Origin: Citreicoccus inhibens
Lineage (GTDB): Bacteria; Myxococcota; Myxococcia; Myxococcales; Myxococcaceae
Reading direction: 5' to 3'
DNA length: 64,000 nucleotides
NCBI RefSeq assembly: GCF_019039035.1
Contig: NZ_JAHNZT010000002.1
Span: 62,001 to 126,000, forward strand
Shown here in pieces: positions 1 to 10,123 of the stretch. Positions within the stretch are counted from its first letter, which is position 1; each line of letters begins with the position of its first letter. The position numbers and the translations under genes were made by a program. A model generated the notes under the pieces. That model did no database searches. It had not been told where the DNA came from and worked only from the letters and a program-made list of their open reading frames with translations.

Positions 1-290
1 CCGAGGAGCGCGGTCAGCTGTCCCCCACCGAGTACAAGTCGCTGCGCGACAGCATCTGGAGCCCGGAGAAGTCCCCCACCGAGCTGAAGAAGGAGTTCAC
101 CGAGCGGTTCCCTCGCCCGCCCCCCGAGCCGCCGCCCGAGAGCGCGCAGGTGCGCAAGCTGGCGCAGATGGCGCGCAAGCTGGCCAGTGAGCTGGCGGGG
201 TGCCGTCGGGTGCCGAACGCTGTCGCCGAGCGAGCGGCCGCCCTGGCGGATGACGTCGAGGACCTCGCCTCGGGCGTGACGGACGCCTGA
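1..290 (+). CDS. 3' end of a hypothetical protein (start outside window)
   Basis: An open frame entering from the left edge (codons begin at base 3) and ending at TGA 288-290 encodes the last 95 residues of a protein. The visible part is charged, contains a proline/glutamate-rich patch (about residues 36-44) and ends in an Ala/Leu/Glu/Asp-rich, probably helical tail. Codon use is typical of the neighbouring genes, with G or C at most third positions, which supports a real gene. No recognisable domain is seen, so no function is given. It lies 221 bp upstream of clpX on the same strand. Confidence 0.6.
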   Translation, partial: EERGQLSPTEYKSLRDSIWSPEKSPTELKKEFTERFPRPPPEPPPESAQVRKLAQMARKLASELAGCRRVPNAVAERAAALADDVEDLASGVTDA

Positions 291-360
291 GGCGCTGTTA
301 TCGAACGCGAACCCCGTTGACCGCGGCTGAACGCTCGGCGGCGGGGTGGCACCGCTGGGC

Positions 361-389
361 TTCCTGCCCGGGGGGGAGGGCCCTATAGT
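361..389 (+). promoter_or_regulatory. Weak candidate sigma-70 promoter for clpX
   Basis: TATAGT at 384-389 is a good -10 hexamer. TTCCTG at 361-366 lies exactly 17 bp upstream but is a poor -35. A start near 396 would leave a leader of about 115 nt before clpX. The -10 is the only persuasive part. Confidence 0.3.
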
Positions 390-511
390 GGGTTCAGGGC
401 CCGTGTGGGCGGGCTCGCGGGCTGTTCGAGACGTGGGCAGCCTGGGGCGAGGGACGCGGTGTCGGTGGAGTAGGCCCCGGGAACCCGGGGTCGGCGAACT
501 CGGAGGCGGCA

Positions 512-1789
<1,278 letters not shown>

Positions 1790-1820
1790 GTCGCCAGCCT
1801 CAACCGCTCGGCTGATGCAC

Positions 1821-1858
1821 GAAGGCCCCTCTCCCAGCCGCTGGGACGAGGGGCCTTC
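1821..1858. terminator. Bidirectional hairpin terminator between clpX and hsp70-like gene
   Basis: GAAGGCCCCTC (1821-1831) pairs perfectly with GAGGGGCCTTC (1848-1858), and an inner TCCCAG/CTGGGA stem (1832-1837 / 1841-1846) closes a 3-nt loop with one bulged C. This gives about 17 base pairs. It sits in the 93-bp gap between two convergent genes, so it probably serves both strands. Confidence 0.85.
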
Positions 1859-1882
1859 TCACGTCCGGAGACGCAAGCGGGC

Positions 1883-3403
1883 TCAGCTCTGCGTCACGCG
1901 CACGGTGGTGCGCATCTCGCGGCCCGTGCTCGGGTCACGCGCCTTCATGGTGAGGATGCCCTCGACGTTCACGTCGAAGGTGATCTCCACCTGCACGCCA
2001 CCCGCGCGGGCCTGTTGGATGCCGGAGAAGGTGAACTCGCCGAGCAAGTCGTTGCGCGCCACCTGATCGTGGTCGCCCTGGAAGATGCGCATGGCCAGCT
2101 CTGTCTGGTTGTCCATGCTCGTCGTCGCCAGGAGTTGTTTGGCGTTGGGGATGGGCGCGTTGCGCGGGAAGACGGTGTGGAAGGCCCCGCCCGCCTTCTC
2201 CAGGCCAATGGCCATGGGAATCACATCCAACAATTGGATGCGCAGGTTGGTGTCGTCCTGGAGCGAGTGCGCGTAGAGCGCGGCGCCGATGGCCACGGCC
2301 TCGTCCGGGTGGACGCCCTTGCTGGGCGGCTTGCCGAAGAACTTGGTCAGGCGGTCCTGCACCACGGGCATGCGCGTCTGCCCGCCCACCAACATCACCT
2401 CGTCCACGTCCTTGGTGGACAGCCCCGAGTCCACCAGCACCCGCGCCACCATCTGGAGGGTGCGGTCCACGAGGTGGTTGGTGAGCTGCTCCAACATCTT
2501 CCGGGTGAACTTCATCTCGATGTTCAGCGGCTGGCCCTGCGCCGTCATCGTGATGAAGGGGATGTTGAAGGGGACCTCCTCGCGCGCGGACAGGTCGATC
2601 TTCGTGCGCTCGGCCAGGTCCTTGATGCGCTGCATGGCCACCGGGTCCGTGGCCAGGTCGATGCCCGTCTTGGCCGCGAAGTCCTTGAGGACGTGGTGGA
2701 TGATGGCGTTGTCGAAGTCGATGCCGCCCAGGAAGACATCGCCGCCGGTGGCCTTCACCTCGAAGACGCGATCGCGGATCTCGATGATGGAGACGTCGAA
2801 GGTGCCGCCTCCCAGGTCATAGATGATGACCTTTTCCTTGAGCCCCTTGCCCACGCCGTACGCGAGCGCCGCGGCCGTGGGCTCGTTGATGATGCGCACG
2901 ACGTCCAGGTCGATGAGCCTGCCGGCGTCCTTCACCGACTGGCGCTGCCGATCGTTGAAGTAGGCGGGCACCGTCACCACGGCCCGCTTGATCGGCATCT
3001 TCAGGTAGTTGGACGCGACCTCGCGAATCTTCCCGAGGATCTTCGCGCTGACTTCCTGGAGGGTGAACTCCTTCTTGCCCACGTCCAGGGTGACGTCGTT
3101 CTTCTTGCCGGGGCGCATGTTGTACGCCACGACCTTCTTCATCGTCTCGACGACGTCGCTCTGGAAGGGCCGCCCCACCAGCCGCTTGGCACCGTAGACG
3201 GTGTTGCGCGGATTGAGCTGCCATTGACGCTTGGCCTCGTAGCCGATGAGCTCGTTGCCCTTGTCATCGATGGCGAAGATGGAGGGGATGGTGTACTCGC
3301 CGCCCTTGTAGGGGATCAGCTTGACGTTCCCGCTGTCCTCGACGATCGCCGCGCACGAGTTCGTCGTGCCGAGGTCGATGCCGATGATGGGCTCCTTGTG
3401 CAT
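1883..3403 (-). CDS. Hsp70/DnaK-family chaperone lacking the C-terminal lid
   Basis: This is an Hsp70 ATPase chaperone. The N-terminal nucleotide-binding domain has all signatures: phosphate loop IGIDLGTTNSC near residue 7, the VPAYFNDRQRQ segment, and phosphate-2 IYDLGGGTFDVS. It is followed by a beta-type substrate-binding domain. The protein stops at 506 residues, where DnaK (about 640) would begin its helical lid and acidic tail, so the lid is missing rather than the frame being broken. ATG at 3403 starts directly before the first beta strand. No grpE or dnaJ is adjacent, so it is probably an accessory Hsp70 rather than the housekeeping DnaK. Its specific clients cannot be read from the sequence. 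Confidence 0.92.
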   Translation of the reverse strand: MHKEPIIGIDLGTTNSCAAIVEDSGNVKLIPYKGGEYTIPSIFAIDDKGNELIGYEAKRQWQLNPRNTVYGAKRLVGRPFQSDVVETMKKVVAYNMRPGKKNDVTLDVGKKEFTLQEVSAKILGKIREVASNYLKMPIKRAVVTVPAYFNDRQRQSVKDAGRLIDLDVVRIINEPTAAALAYGVGKGLKEKVIIYDLGGGTFDVSIIEIRDRVFEVKATGGDVFLGGIDFDNAIIHHVLKDFAAKTGIDLATDPVAMQRIKDLAERTKIDLSAREEVPFNIPFITMTAQGQPLNIEMKFTRKMLEQLTNHLVDRTLQMVARVLVDSGLSTKDVDEVMLVGGQTRMPVVQDRLTKFFGKPPSKGVHPDEAVAIGAALYAHSLQDDTNLRIQLLDVIPMAIGLEKAGGAFHTVFPRNAPIPNAKQLLATTSMDNQTELAMRIFQGDHDQVARNDLLGEFTFSGIQQARAGGVQVEITFDVNVEGILTMKARDPSTGREMRTTVRVTQS

Positions 3404-3779
3404 CGCGCTTGGGCTCCGGAAGTGACTGGCTGCGAAAGAGTGCCCGAACGTAGCTCACCCGACCCGGTCGCGCGAGTCGGCTGCGCGGTGTCATGCCCGC
3501 GAGGTGGGGAACCTTCCGCTCGGCGTGGTGCGCTCCCGGCCGGACAGGTTCTGGGTGGGGACGCTCCCGGAGTGCTGCCTTGCGGCCCGGCGGGTAGGGT
3601 CCGGCATCTGGCGGCCCGTCGGGTATGGGGCGGGGGAGCGACCGCCGCCTGCGAACACAAGGGGCCGGGGACGCTGGACATCCAGCGCACCCAGAGGAAA
3701 GTTCGACCCACGGGCGGGACTCGCGAGCGTTATGTGTCCCGACTCGAACGGACTGACCCGAGCACAGAGGGGAGCCGCC
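3404..3779. other. 376-bp divergent intergenic region between hsp70-like gene and prkA
   Basis: No convincing gene is present. The region must hold promoters for both divergent genes, but I find no clear -35/-10 or -24/-12 pair. It contains two notable repeats. One is a 17-mer CCCGGCCGGACAGGTTC (3535-3551) that recurs at 10124-10140. The other is an imperfect direct repeat at 3582-3599 and 3611-3630 (29-bp period, core GCGGCCC-G/T-CGGGTA). Confidence 0.6.
3582..3630. repeat. Imperfect direct repeat upstream of prkA
   Basis: Copy one (3582-3599) and copy two (3611-3630) share GCGGCCC followed by G or T and then CGGGTA-GGG, with a 29-bp period (nearly three helical turns). The spacing would suit a protein binding the same face of the DNA upstream of the prkA gene. 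No known factor is assigned. Confidence 0.4.
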
Positions 3780-6026
3780 GTGGAAGCGAAGGGCTATCTG
3801 CAGGAAGTGGGCGCGCAGGTGAGTGCCGACTTCGTCAAGAACCGGTCCATCCTGTCCTTCGAGGAGTACCTCACGCTCTTCTTCAGCGACCCGCGCAGCC
3901 AGGCGCGCAACGCCGCGCAGTTCCTGCGGGACGTGATGGACCACTTCGGCACCGAGCAGGTGCCGCATCCCACGGGCACCATCCGCCGCTTCAAGGTCTT
4001 TGACGCACCGGGCAGCGAGCGCGACGGGCGGGTTGCTGGCCAGGAGGAGGTCCAGAACGCCATCTACCGCGTGCTGGGCAACTTCGTGCGCGCCGGGCGC
4101 ATCAACAAGCTCATCCTCCTGCATGGCCCCAACGGCAGCGCCAAGTCCACCCTCGTCAACGCGCTGAAGGAGGGGATGGAGGCGTACTCGCGGCTGCCGC
4201 AGGGCGCGCTCTATCGCATCGCGTGGGTGTTCCCCTCGGAGAAGCTGGTGAAGGGCTCCATCGGGTTCGGCGAGCGCGCGGCCGCCGCGTCCGAAAGCGA
4301 TGTCTCATCCTTTGCGCACCTGGATGCCGAGTCCATCGAGCTGCGCATGCCCTGCGAGCTCAAGGACCACCCCTTGTTCGCCGTGCCGCCCACTGATCGG
4401 CGCCGCATGGTGGAGGGCGCTCTCAAGAAGAAGGGCATGGGCGATGGGCAGAACGGCGACTTCATCCTCTCGGACTACGTGCGCGACGGAGAGCTGTGCG
4501 CCAAGTGCCGGCGCATCTACACCGCGCTGCTCAACTCCTACAACGGCGACTGGCTCAAGGTGATGCGCCACGTCCAGGTGGAGCGCTTCTATGTCTCGCG
4601 GCGCTATCAGCTCGGCACCGTGACGGTGGAGCCGCAGATGAGCGTGGACGCGATGGCGCAGCAGATCACCGCGGACCGCACCCAGCTCAACGTCCCCGCG
4701 GCCCTGCACAGCACCGTGCTGTTCGAGCCGCACGGCCCGCTCGTGCACGCCAACCGCGGGCTCATCGAGTACGCCGACCTGCTCAAGCGACCCTTGGAGG
4801 CCTTCAAGTATCTGCTCGGCTTCAGCGAGACGGGCGAGGTGCCGCTGGAGCCGTTCGTCCTCCAACTCGACGAGGTGCTCATCGCCTCGTCCAACGAGAA
4901 GCACCTGGGCGCCTTCAAGGAACTGCCGGACTTCGCCTCGTTCAAGGGCCGCATCGAGCTGGTGCGCGTGCCCTACCTGCGCCGCTACAAGGTCGAGCAG
5001 GAGATCTACGACGCGCAGATCACCTCCACCACCGTGGGCAAGCACGTGGCGCCGCACGCCACCGAGGTGGCCGCGATGTGGGCCACGCTCACGCGCCTCA
5101 AGAAGCCCATCCCGGACCGCTACCCCCAGGACGTCAAGGAGCTCATCGACCACCTGACGCCGCCGGAGAAGCTCCACATCTACCAGGAAGGCGCGGCGCC
5201 GGACCGGCTCAGCTCCGCCAACACGAAGGAGCTGCGCAAGCTGCGCGCGGACCTCTACGAAGAATCCGAGGCCTATCCCAACTACGAGGGGCGCGCGGGC
5301 GCGAGCGCGAGAGAAATCAAGACCGCGCTCTTCAACGCCGCGCAGAGCCCTGACTACAAGTGCCTCAACGCGCTGGCGGTGCTCGAGGAGCTGCACGCCA
5401 TCTGCAAGGACAAGAGCGTCTACGAGTACCTCCTCCAGGAGGTCGTCGACAGCTACCACGACCATGAGACGTTCGTGCGCGTGGTGGAGGCCGAGTACCT
5501 GGACCGCGTGGACACCGAGGTCCGCGACTCGATGGGGCTCGTGTCCGAGGGGCAGTACCGCGAGCTGGTCGAGCGCTACATCCAGAACGTGAGTCACTGG
5601 GTGCGCAACGAGAAGATGCGCAACCGGGTGACAGGTGCCATGGAGCAACCGGACGAGCAACGCATGGCGGAGCTCGAGGCCATTGTCATGCCCCGGGGCG
5701 AGGACCCGCATGAGTTCCGGCGCGGGCTCATCGCGTCCATTGGCGCGCACCGGCTCGACAACCCGGACGCGCTCATGGACTACCCGCGCATCTTCCCGGA
5801 CATGTTCAAGCGCCTGCGCGACCACTACTTCGAGGAGCGCAAGCGGGTGCTGCGCAAGAACAAGGAGAACGTCCTCAAGTACCTCTCCGAGGATCGCGGG
5901 CAGCTTTCTTCGCGCGAGCAGTCGCAGGTGCAGGAGACGCTCAAGACGATGGCCGAGCGCTACGGGTACTGCGAGCACTGCGCCAAGGACGCCATCCTGT
6001 TCCTCATGCGCAAGCGCTACGGCTGA
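3780..6026 (+). CDS. prkA: PrkA-family serine protein kinase (AAA+ plus PrkA C-terminal domain)
   Basis: PrkA (YeaG) proteins are cytoplasmic Ser kinases with an N-terminal AAA+ module and a C-terminal PrkA domain, linked in other bacteria to stress and sporulation. The product is about 748 residues with start GTG 3780, chosen because AGAGGGGAG lies just upstream. ATG 3732 would add 16 residues. Walker A GPNGSAKST begins at residue 116, and the segment LQLDEVLIASSNEKH in the middle is typical of the family. At 748 it is longer than E. coli YeaG (about 640). The usual partners YeaH and SpoVR are not present here, so it stands alone. The upstream region is repeat-rich. Confidence 0.9.
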   Translation: MEAKGYLQEVGAQVSADFVKNRSILSFEEYLTLFFSDPRSQARNAAQFLRDVMDHFGTEQVPHPTGTIRRFKVFDAPGSERDGRVAGQEEVQNAIYRVLGNFVRAGRINKLILLHGPNGSAKSTLVNALKEGMEAYSRLPQGALYRIAWVFPSEKLVKGSIGFGERAAAASESDVSSFAHLDAESIELRMPCELKDHPLFAVPPTDRRRMVEGALKKKGMGDGQNGDFILSDYVRDGELCAKCRRIYTALLNSYNGDWLKVMRHVQVERFYVSRRYQLGTVTVEPQMSVDAMAQQITADRTQLNVPAALHSTVLFEPHGPLVHANRGLIEYADLLKRPLEAFKYLLGFSETGEVPLEPFVLQLDEVLIASSNEKHLGAFKELPDFASFKGRIELVRVPYLRRYKVEQEIYDAQITSTTVGKHVAPHATEVAAMWATLTRLKKPIPDRYPQDVKELIDHLTPPEKLHIYQEGAAPDRLSSANTKELRKLRADLYEESEAYPNYEGRAGASAREIKTALFNAAQSPDYKCLNALAVLEELHAICKDKSVYEYLLQEVVDSYHDHETFVRVVEAEYLDRVDTEVRDSMGLVSEGQYRELVERYIQNVSHWVRNEKMRNRVTGAMEQPDEQRMAELEAIVMPRGEDPHEFRRGLIASIGAHRLDNPDALMDYPRIFPDMFKRLRDHYFEERKRVLRKNKENVLKYLSEDRGQLSSREQSQVQETLKTMAERYGYCEHCAKDAILFLMRKRYG

Positions 6027-6039
6027 GCCGAGCCCTCCG

Positions 6040-6068
6040 GGCGGGCGGTTGGGGCCTTGATGCCCGCC
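6040..6068 (+). terminator. Possible terminator hairpin after prkA
   Basis: GGCGGGC (6040-6046) can pair with GCCCGCC (6062-6068) across a 15-nt loop. No T-run follows, so this is only a candidate. Confidence 0.3.
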
Positions 6069-6158
6069 TGCTGTTCATTCCAGACGCGGTCGGGATGATG
6101 GGAGGTCCCACGGATGTCGAGTGGGGTGTCCTTCGGCTTTCCCCCTTCCGGAGTCTCG

Positions 6159-7010
6159 ATGAAGCGGTTCGTGCTGGGCGGCAGCGTGCTGGTGTTCTCC
6201 GTGTCGTGCGCCTCGGCCTCGCGTGTCGCGCGCTTGCCCGAGGAGGAGGCGGGGCCACCCGCGACGCTCGTCAGCGCTCGCCCCTCGCGCAAGGAGATGG
6301 TGCGGCGAATCCTCCCGCACAACGTGCGGCTCGTTGCGACGGATGGGGGCGAGCCGCGACGCACTGCCTCGGGGGTCGTGGTGGGCACCGAACGCACGGC
6401 GCAGGGCGTGGCCAGCTTCGTCCTGACCAACGCGCATGCGGTGGTGACGAGCGACCTGAAGGCTCCCGCGCTGAAGATTGTCATCGATGGTCGCGGCGAC
6501 GCCGCCGAGTATCCGGCCGAGGTGGTGGCCACCGGCGAGGTGCCCGCGTTGGATCTGGCGTTGTTGCGTGTGCCCGGTGTCGCGCTGCCCGCGGTCGCGC
6601 TGGCGGACGACGACGAACTGGAGCCCGGTGAGGACGTGGTGGTGGCGGCCTCACCCTATGGTCGGGCGTTGTCCATCTCGGGCGGCATGGTGTCGCAGGT
6701 GGAGTGGGACGCCGAGACGAAGCGCCCGCGCATGCTGAAGACGGACGCGCCCATCGGCTACGGCGCCTCGGGTGGCGGCATCTTCAGCCTGGAGACGGGG
6801 CGACTGTTGGCCATCGTCGAGGGCTACCGCACCGCGCAGGTGGGCTTCGAGGTCGCCGCGCAGGCCTACAGCTTCGATGTGCCCATGCCGGGCGAGACGT
6901 TCGCGGCGCCCACCGCCAAGGTGCGCGGCTTCCTGGAGGCCAAGGGCTTTGGTCGCCTGCTCGCCCAAGGGGAGCGCTCCGGCTCGCAGCCGCCCACCGC
7001 GCGCCGGTGA
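6159..7010 (+). CDS. Trypsin-like (HtrA/S1C-type) serine protease, probable lipoprotein
   Basis: The predicted protein of 283 residues is a chymotrypsin-fold serine protease with the full catalytic triad: His93 in TNAHAVV, Asp132 in ALDLALL and Ser204 in GYGASGGG. The N-terminus MKRFVLGGSVLVFSVSC resembles a lipoprotein signal with Cys17 as the acylated residue, although Ser at -3 is not ideal. It is therefore expected in the periplasm, membrane-tethered. There is no PDZ domain, so it is not DegP itself. ATG 6159 was preferred because GGAG sits 6 nt upstream and it gives the signal peptide; an earlier in-frame ATG exists at 6114. Substrate unknown. Confidence 0.82.
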   Translation: MKRFVLGGSVLVFSVSCASASRVARLPEEEAGPPATLVSARPSRKEMVRRILPHNVRLVATDGGEPRRTASGVVVGTERTAQGVASFVLTNAHAVVTSDLKAPALKIVIDGRGDAAEYPAEVVATGEVPALDLALLRVPGVALPAVALADDDELEPGEDVVVAASPYGRALSISGGMVSQVEWDAETKRPRMLKTDAPIGYGASGGGIFSLETGRLLAIVEGYRTAQVGFEVAAQAYSFDVPMPGETFAAPTAKVRGFLEAKGFGRLLAQGERSGSQPPTARR

Positions 7011-7077
7011 GGCGCGGGGAGAACTGGACACTCCCGCACGACGGGGTACATCCGAGGCCTTTTCGGGAGGGCAGGGC

Positions 7078-7542
7078 ATGTCCGGACGCGGCTCGTGGGA
7101 TCAGTACTTCATGGACATCGCCCGGCAGGTGGCCACTCGCGCCACGTGCGACCGCAAGCACGTGGGCGCGGTCATCGTGCGCGACAAGACCATCTTGTCC
7201 ACGGGCTACAACGGCTCCATCCGCGGGCTGCCTCACTGCGATGACGTGGGCCACATGATGGAGAACGGCCACTGCGTGGCCACCGTCCACGCCGAGGCCA
7301 ACGCCATCATCCAGGCCGCGAAGAACGGCGTGGGCATCGACGGCGCGACCATCTACACGACCGCCAGCCCCTGCTGGCCGTGCTTCAAGCTCATCGCCAA
7401 CAGCGGCTGCTCGCGCATCGTGTACGCGGAGTTCTACCGGGACCCCCGCATCTTCGAGCACGCCGCGCGCATCGGCCTGGAACTGGTGGGCTTGGGCGAC
7501 GCCGCCCGACCCCCGTCCACGGGTACCGCGTCCACTGGGTGA
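7078..7542 (+). CDS. dCMP deaminase-like (ComEB-type) cytidine/deoxycytidylate deaminase
   Basis: A 154-residue zinc-dependent deaminase. Such enzymes convert dCMP to dUMP to feed thymidylate synthesis. The zinc site is clear: VHAEANA (zinc-binding His plus catalytic Glu) and SPCWPC (two zinc-binding Cys). The GHCVATVHAEANAI and YNGSIRGLPHC segments are typical of dCMP deaminases rather than cytidine or tRNA deaminases. ATG 7078 follows GGGAGGG (7065-7071) at 6 nt. The C-terminal 15 or so residues are low-complexity (Pro/Ser/Thr) and not part of the fold. Exact substrate is inferred from family resemblance. Confidence 0.85.
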   Translation: MSGRGSWDQYFMDIARQVATRATCDRKHVGAVIVRDKTILSTGYNGSIRGLPHCDDVGHMMENGHCVATVHAEANAIIQAAKNGVGIDGATIYTTASPCWPCFKLIANSGCSRIVYAEFYRDPRIFEHAARIGLELVGLGDAARPPSTGTASTG

Positions 7543-7635
7543 CAGTCCCCGCGCGGGATGATCCGCGCGGACAGCGGTAACGTTGGCTGAGCGACACTCG
7601 GGAACCCACGCAAGTGGCTGTTCCAACACGGGAAT

Positions 7636-7697
7636 TTGCCGTTTCCGGCAAGAATTACCGCCCCAGGGTTGACGTTGCGGATCCCGCTCCCTAAATC
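7636..7697 (+). promoter_or_regulatory. Sigma-70-type promoter with upstream palindrome
   Basis: TTGACG (7669-7674) and TAAATC (7692-7697) are separated by exactly 17 bp. Just upstream is the perfect palindrome TTGCCG-TTTC-CGGCAA (7636-7651), placed where an activator or repressor could act. A start near 7704 gives a leader of about 50 nt before the kinase-like gene at 7753. Confidence 0.6.
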
Positions 7698-7752
7698 CAC
7701 GCTCCGCAGGGGTGTGGGTGCAGGGAAGACGGAAAAACCCGAGGAGTTCCCG

Positions 7753-8439
7753 TTGGTTACACCGATGGTCGCGACCAGCAGTGCGTCCTCCGTCCAGGAG
7801 TCCGCGGACCCGGTGGTGGGGGCGGCCCGCTACGCGGCGGTGCCCGCGCTGATGGACAGCTTGCTGCACGACGTTCGCAATCCGCTGAACGCGCTGGCCA
7901 TCCATCTGGAGGTCCTCACCGAGAAGCTCAAGGGGGACTCGGGCCAGGTGCCTCCATCGCAGGACAAGAACCTGCGGGCCATGCGCGAGCAGATCCAGCG
8001 CGTGGACGGGATGTTGAAGATGTTCTCGGACTTCATCGTGTTCCGGGGCGCTGGTCCGTCCGGAGAGGCGCCCCTGTCCGAGGCCGCGCAGCGGGCGCTC
8101 GACGTGCTGGGCCATGAGAGCCGCCGCCGCCGCTTGCAGGTTCAGGTGTCGATCGAAGCGGACGTTCGCGTGCGTCTGGCGGACACGAGCGAGCTGGGCT
8201 TCTTCCTGATTCAAATGCTGACCCGCGCCATTCACCGCTCGGCGCCGGGCAGCGGGCTGCGCATGGGGGTGCGCTCGGAGGATGCGCGGGCGGTGCTGGA
8301 GGTGGAGGACACCGGAGGCGCGGCGGCGGGGACCGTGGCGGCGGATACGGAAGCCGCGCTGAGGCTGCGCGCGGCCCAGCTGGGCCTGGAGCTGGAGCTG
8401 CGGGCCGGCCTGTGCCGGCTGTTCTTTCCGCGCGCCTGA
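7753..8439 (+). CDS. Degenerate histidine kinase-like protein (HisKA domain, poor ATPase domain)
   Basis: The 228-residue product contains a clear H-box, SLLHDVRNPLNAL with His39, preceded by no sensor or membrane segment. The second half sits where the HATPase domain should be, but the N-box is not recognisable and only a trace of a G1-like region (EVEDTGG) remains, so autophosphorylation is doubtful. It may act as a phosphotransfer or decoy partner. Start TTG 7753 is chosen because GAGGAG (7741-7746) is 6 nt upstream; the alternative ATG 7765 would be 18 nt away. It is followed after 61 bp by an NtrC-type response regulator, its likely partner. Confidence 0.75.
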   Translation: MVTPMVATSSASSVQESADPVVGAARYAAVPALMDSLLHDVRNPLNALAIHLEVLTEKLKGDSGQVPPSQDKNLRAMREQIQRVDGMLKMFSDFIVFRGAGPSGEAPLSEAAQRALDVLGHESRRRRLQVQVSIEADVRVRLADTSELGFFLIQMLTRAIHRSAPGSGLRMGVRSEDARAVLEVEDTGGAAAGTVAADTEAALRLRAAQLGLELELRAGLCRLFFPRA

Positions 8440-8500
8440 GTCTTCCGGGCACTGGCCGCGGGTTGGCGTCATCACGTCTCACGCTGTGGAGGTCTTCATC

Positions 8501-9943
8501 TTGGGCAGCGCACGAATCCTGGCGGTGGATGACGAACGCGACACCTGTGAGGCGCTGGCGGAGATGCTGGGCACGTGGGGCCACAAGGTCGAGACGGCCT
8601 TCGACGGCCACGATGCCCTGCGCAAGGCGGGCGAGTTCCGGCCGGACGTCGTCCTGTCGGACTTGTTCATGCCCGAGACCGATGGCCTGTGGCTGTTGCG
8701 CAATCTCAAGGAAGAGCTGCCCGACTGTCCGGTGGTGTTCCTCACCGGACGCGGCACCATCGACGCGGCCGTCGAGGCCATCCGCGAAGGCGCCTATGAC
8801 TTCATCGTCAAACCGCTCGACACCGCGCGGCTGAAGGTCTGCATCGACCGCGCGTTGGAGAAGAAGGAGACCATGCGCGAGGTGCAGACCTTGCGGCGGC
8901 GCCTCAAGCAGTTGGGCTCCTCGGACCTCATCGCCCAGTCGGCGGGGATGCGCAAGGTCATCGAGCTGGTGGAGAAGGTGGCGCCCTCCAAGGCGAGCGT
9001 GTCCATCAGCGGCGAGTCCGGCACGGGCAAGGAGGTGGTGGCCCGCGCGGTCCACAACCTGTCCTTGCGCCGCGACAAGCCCTTCATCGCCATCAACTGC
9101 GCGTCCATCCCGGCCACGCTGATCGAATCGGAAATCTTCGGCCACGAGCGCGGCGCCTTCACGGGCGCGGATCAGCGCCGGCCAGGCGTGTTCGAGCTGG
9201 CCCACGGCGGCACGCTCTTCCTGGACGAGCTGGGCGAGATCCCCATCGACCTGCAGGCCAAGCTCCTGCGCGTGCTCGAGGAGGGGCGGCTGCGGCGCCT
9301 GGGCGGCAAGGTGGAAATCGAAGTGGACGTGCGCGTGCTGTGCGCCACCAACCGCGACCTCAAGCAGGAGATCAAGAACCAGCGCTTCCGCGAGGATCTG
9401 TACTTCCGCCTCAACGTGTTTCAGATCCACCTGCCGCCGCTCAGGGATCGCCGCGACGACGTGCCCATCCTCGTCCAGCACTTCGTGGACAAGTTCCGGG
9501 GGGACTCGGCCAAGCGCGTCACGGGCATGCACCCAGAGGCCATGGAGGTGCTGAAGAACTACGACTGGCCGGGCAACATCCGCGAGTTGCGCAACGCCGT
9601 GGAGCGCGCGGTCATCCTCTGCGACGGGGAGCTGATCACCCGCGAGCACCTGCCGCCCGACATGGCGGGCAAGAGCCCGGAGCGCCACACCTTCCGCTTG
9701 CCCTACGGACTGTCTTTGGACGCCGTGGAGCGCGAGTACATCCTGGGCAGCCTGCAACGGAACGGAAACAACAAGGCCCGCACGGCCGAGGTGCTCGGCG
9801 TCAGTGAGAAGACGCTCTACAACAAGCTCAATCGCTATGCGGCCGAGGCCCGCGCCCAGTCCACGCCGGGCGGCGGAGGTGGGGGCTTGGGAGGGCAGGG
9901 CGGCGACGGCCCGATCGGCGCCAGCAGCCTGCTCGCCCGCTGA
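8501..9943 (+). CDS. NtrC-family sigma-54-dependent response regulator
   Basis: A 480-residue transcription activator with a full three-domain layout. The receiver domain (residues 1-120) has the acidic pair Asp10/Asp11, phospho-acceptor Asp54, Thr82 and Lys104. The AAA+ domain has Walker A GESGTGKE from residue 171 and the sigma-54 contact loop GAFTGA at 218. A Fis-type helix-turn-helix follows near 430-465, and the Gly/Gln-rich tail looks disordered. It would oligomerise when phosphorylated and drive open-complex formation by sigma-54 polymerase. TTG 8501 was chosen because TGGAGGT (8487-8493) lies 7 nt upstream; GTG 8486 is in frame too. The gene pairs with the kinase-like gene at 7753. 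Confidence 0.93.
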   Translation: MGSARILAVDDERDTCEALAEMLGTWGHKVETAFDGHDALRKAGEFRPDVVLSDLFMPETDGLWLLRNLKEELPDCPVVFLTGRGTIDAAVEAIREGAYDFIVKPLDTARLKVCIDRALEKKETMREVQTLRRRLKQLGSSDLIAQSAGMRKVIELVEKVAPSKASVSISGESGTGKEVVARAVHNLSLRRDKPFIAINCASIPATLIESEIFGHERGAFTGADQRRPGVFELAHGGTLFLDELGEIPIDLQAKLLRVLEEGRLRRLGGKVEIEVDVRVLCATNRDLKQEIKNQRFREDLYFRLNVFQIHLPPLRDRRDDVPILVQHFVDKFRGDSAKRVTGMHPEAMEVLKNYDWPGNIRELRNAVERAVILCDGELITREHLPPDMAGKSPERHTFRLPYGLSLDAVEREYILGSLQRNGNNKARTAEVLGVSEKTLYNKLNRYAAEARAQSTPGGGGGGLGGQGGDGPIGASSLLAR

Positions 9944-9958
9944 CCTTACAGGTAGGAA

Positions 9959-9982
9959 AAGGGCCCCGGATTCCGAGCCCTT
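9959..9982 (+). terminator. Possible terminator hairpin after the NtrC-type regulator
   Basis: AAGGGC (9959-9964) pairs with GCCCTT (9977-9982), and CGGA/TCCG inside (9967-9975) can extend it. It is 16 nt past the stop codon but lacks a clear T-run. Confidence 0.35.
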
Positions 9983-10123
9983 GGCGCGGTTGCCAGGAGG
10001 CCCCTGAAGCGCGGGCGCAATGCCTGTCGCAACCCGCCGAGCGGGCCCGAAACCCGCGTCAATTCTTGACTTTTGCCCTCTGGACGGGGGATCCTCCGCC
10101 TCTCTCCCACCCGTTGGGGAGGG

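Noticed and set aside
3404-3779. Searched for a sigma-54 (-24/-12) promoter for prkA
   Set aside because: No TGGC-N7-TTGC-like element with correct spacing was found.
4305-5978. Minus-strand open frame of about 557 codons inside prkA
   Set aside because: Shadow of the GC-rich prkA gene; composition is Leu/Val/His/Arg-rich without recognisable domain or ribosome-binding site.
10066-10094. Candidate promoter TTGACT before the Get3-like gene
   Set aside because: The -35 is fair, but the sequence 17-18 bp downstream (GGATCC) does not resemble a -10.
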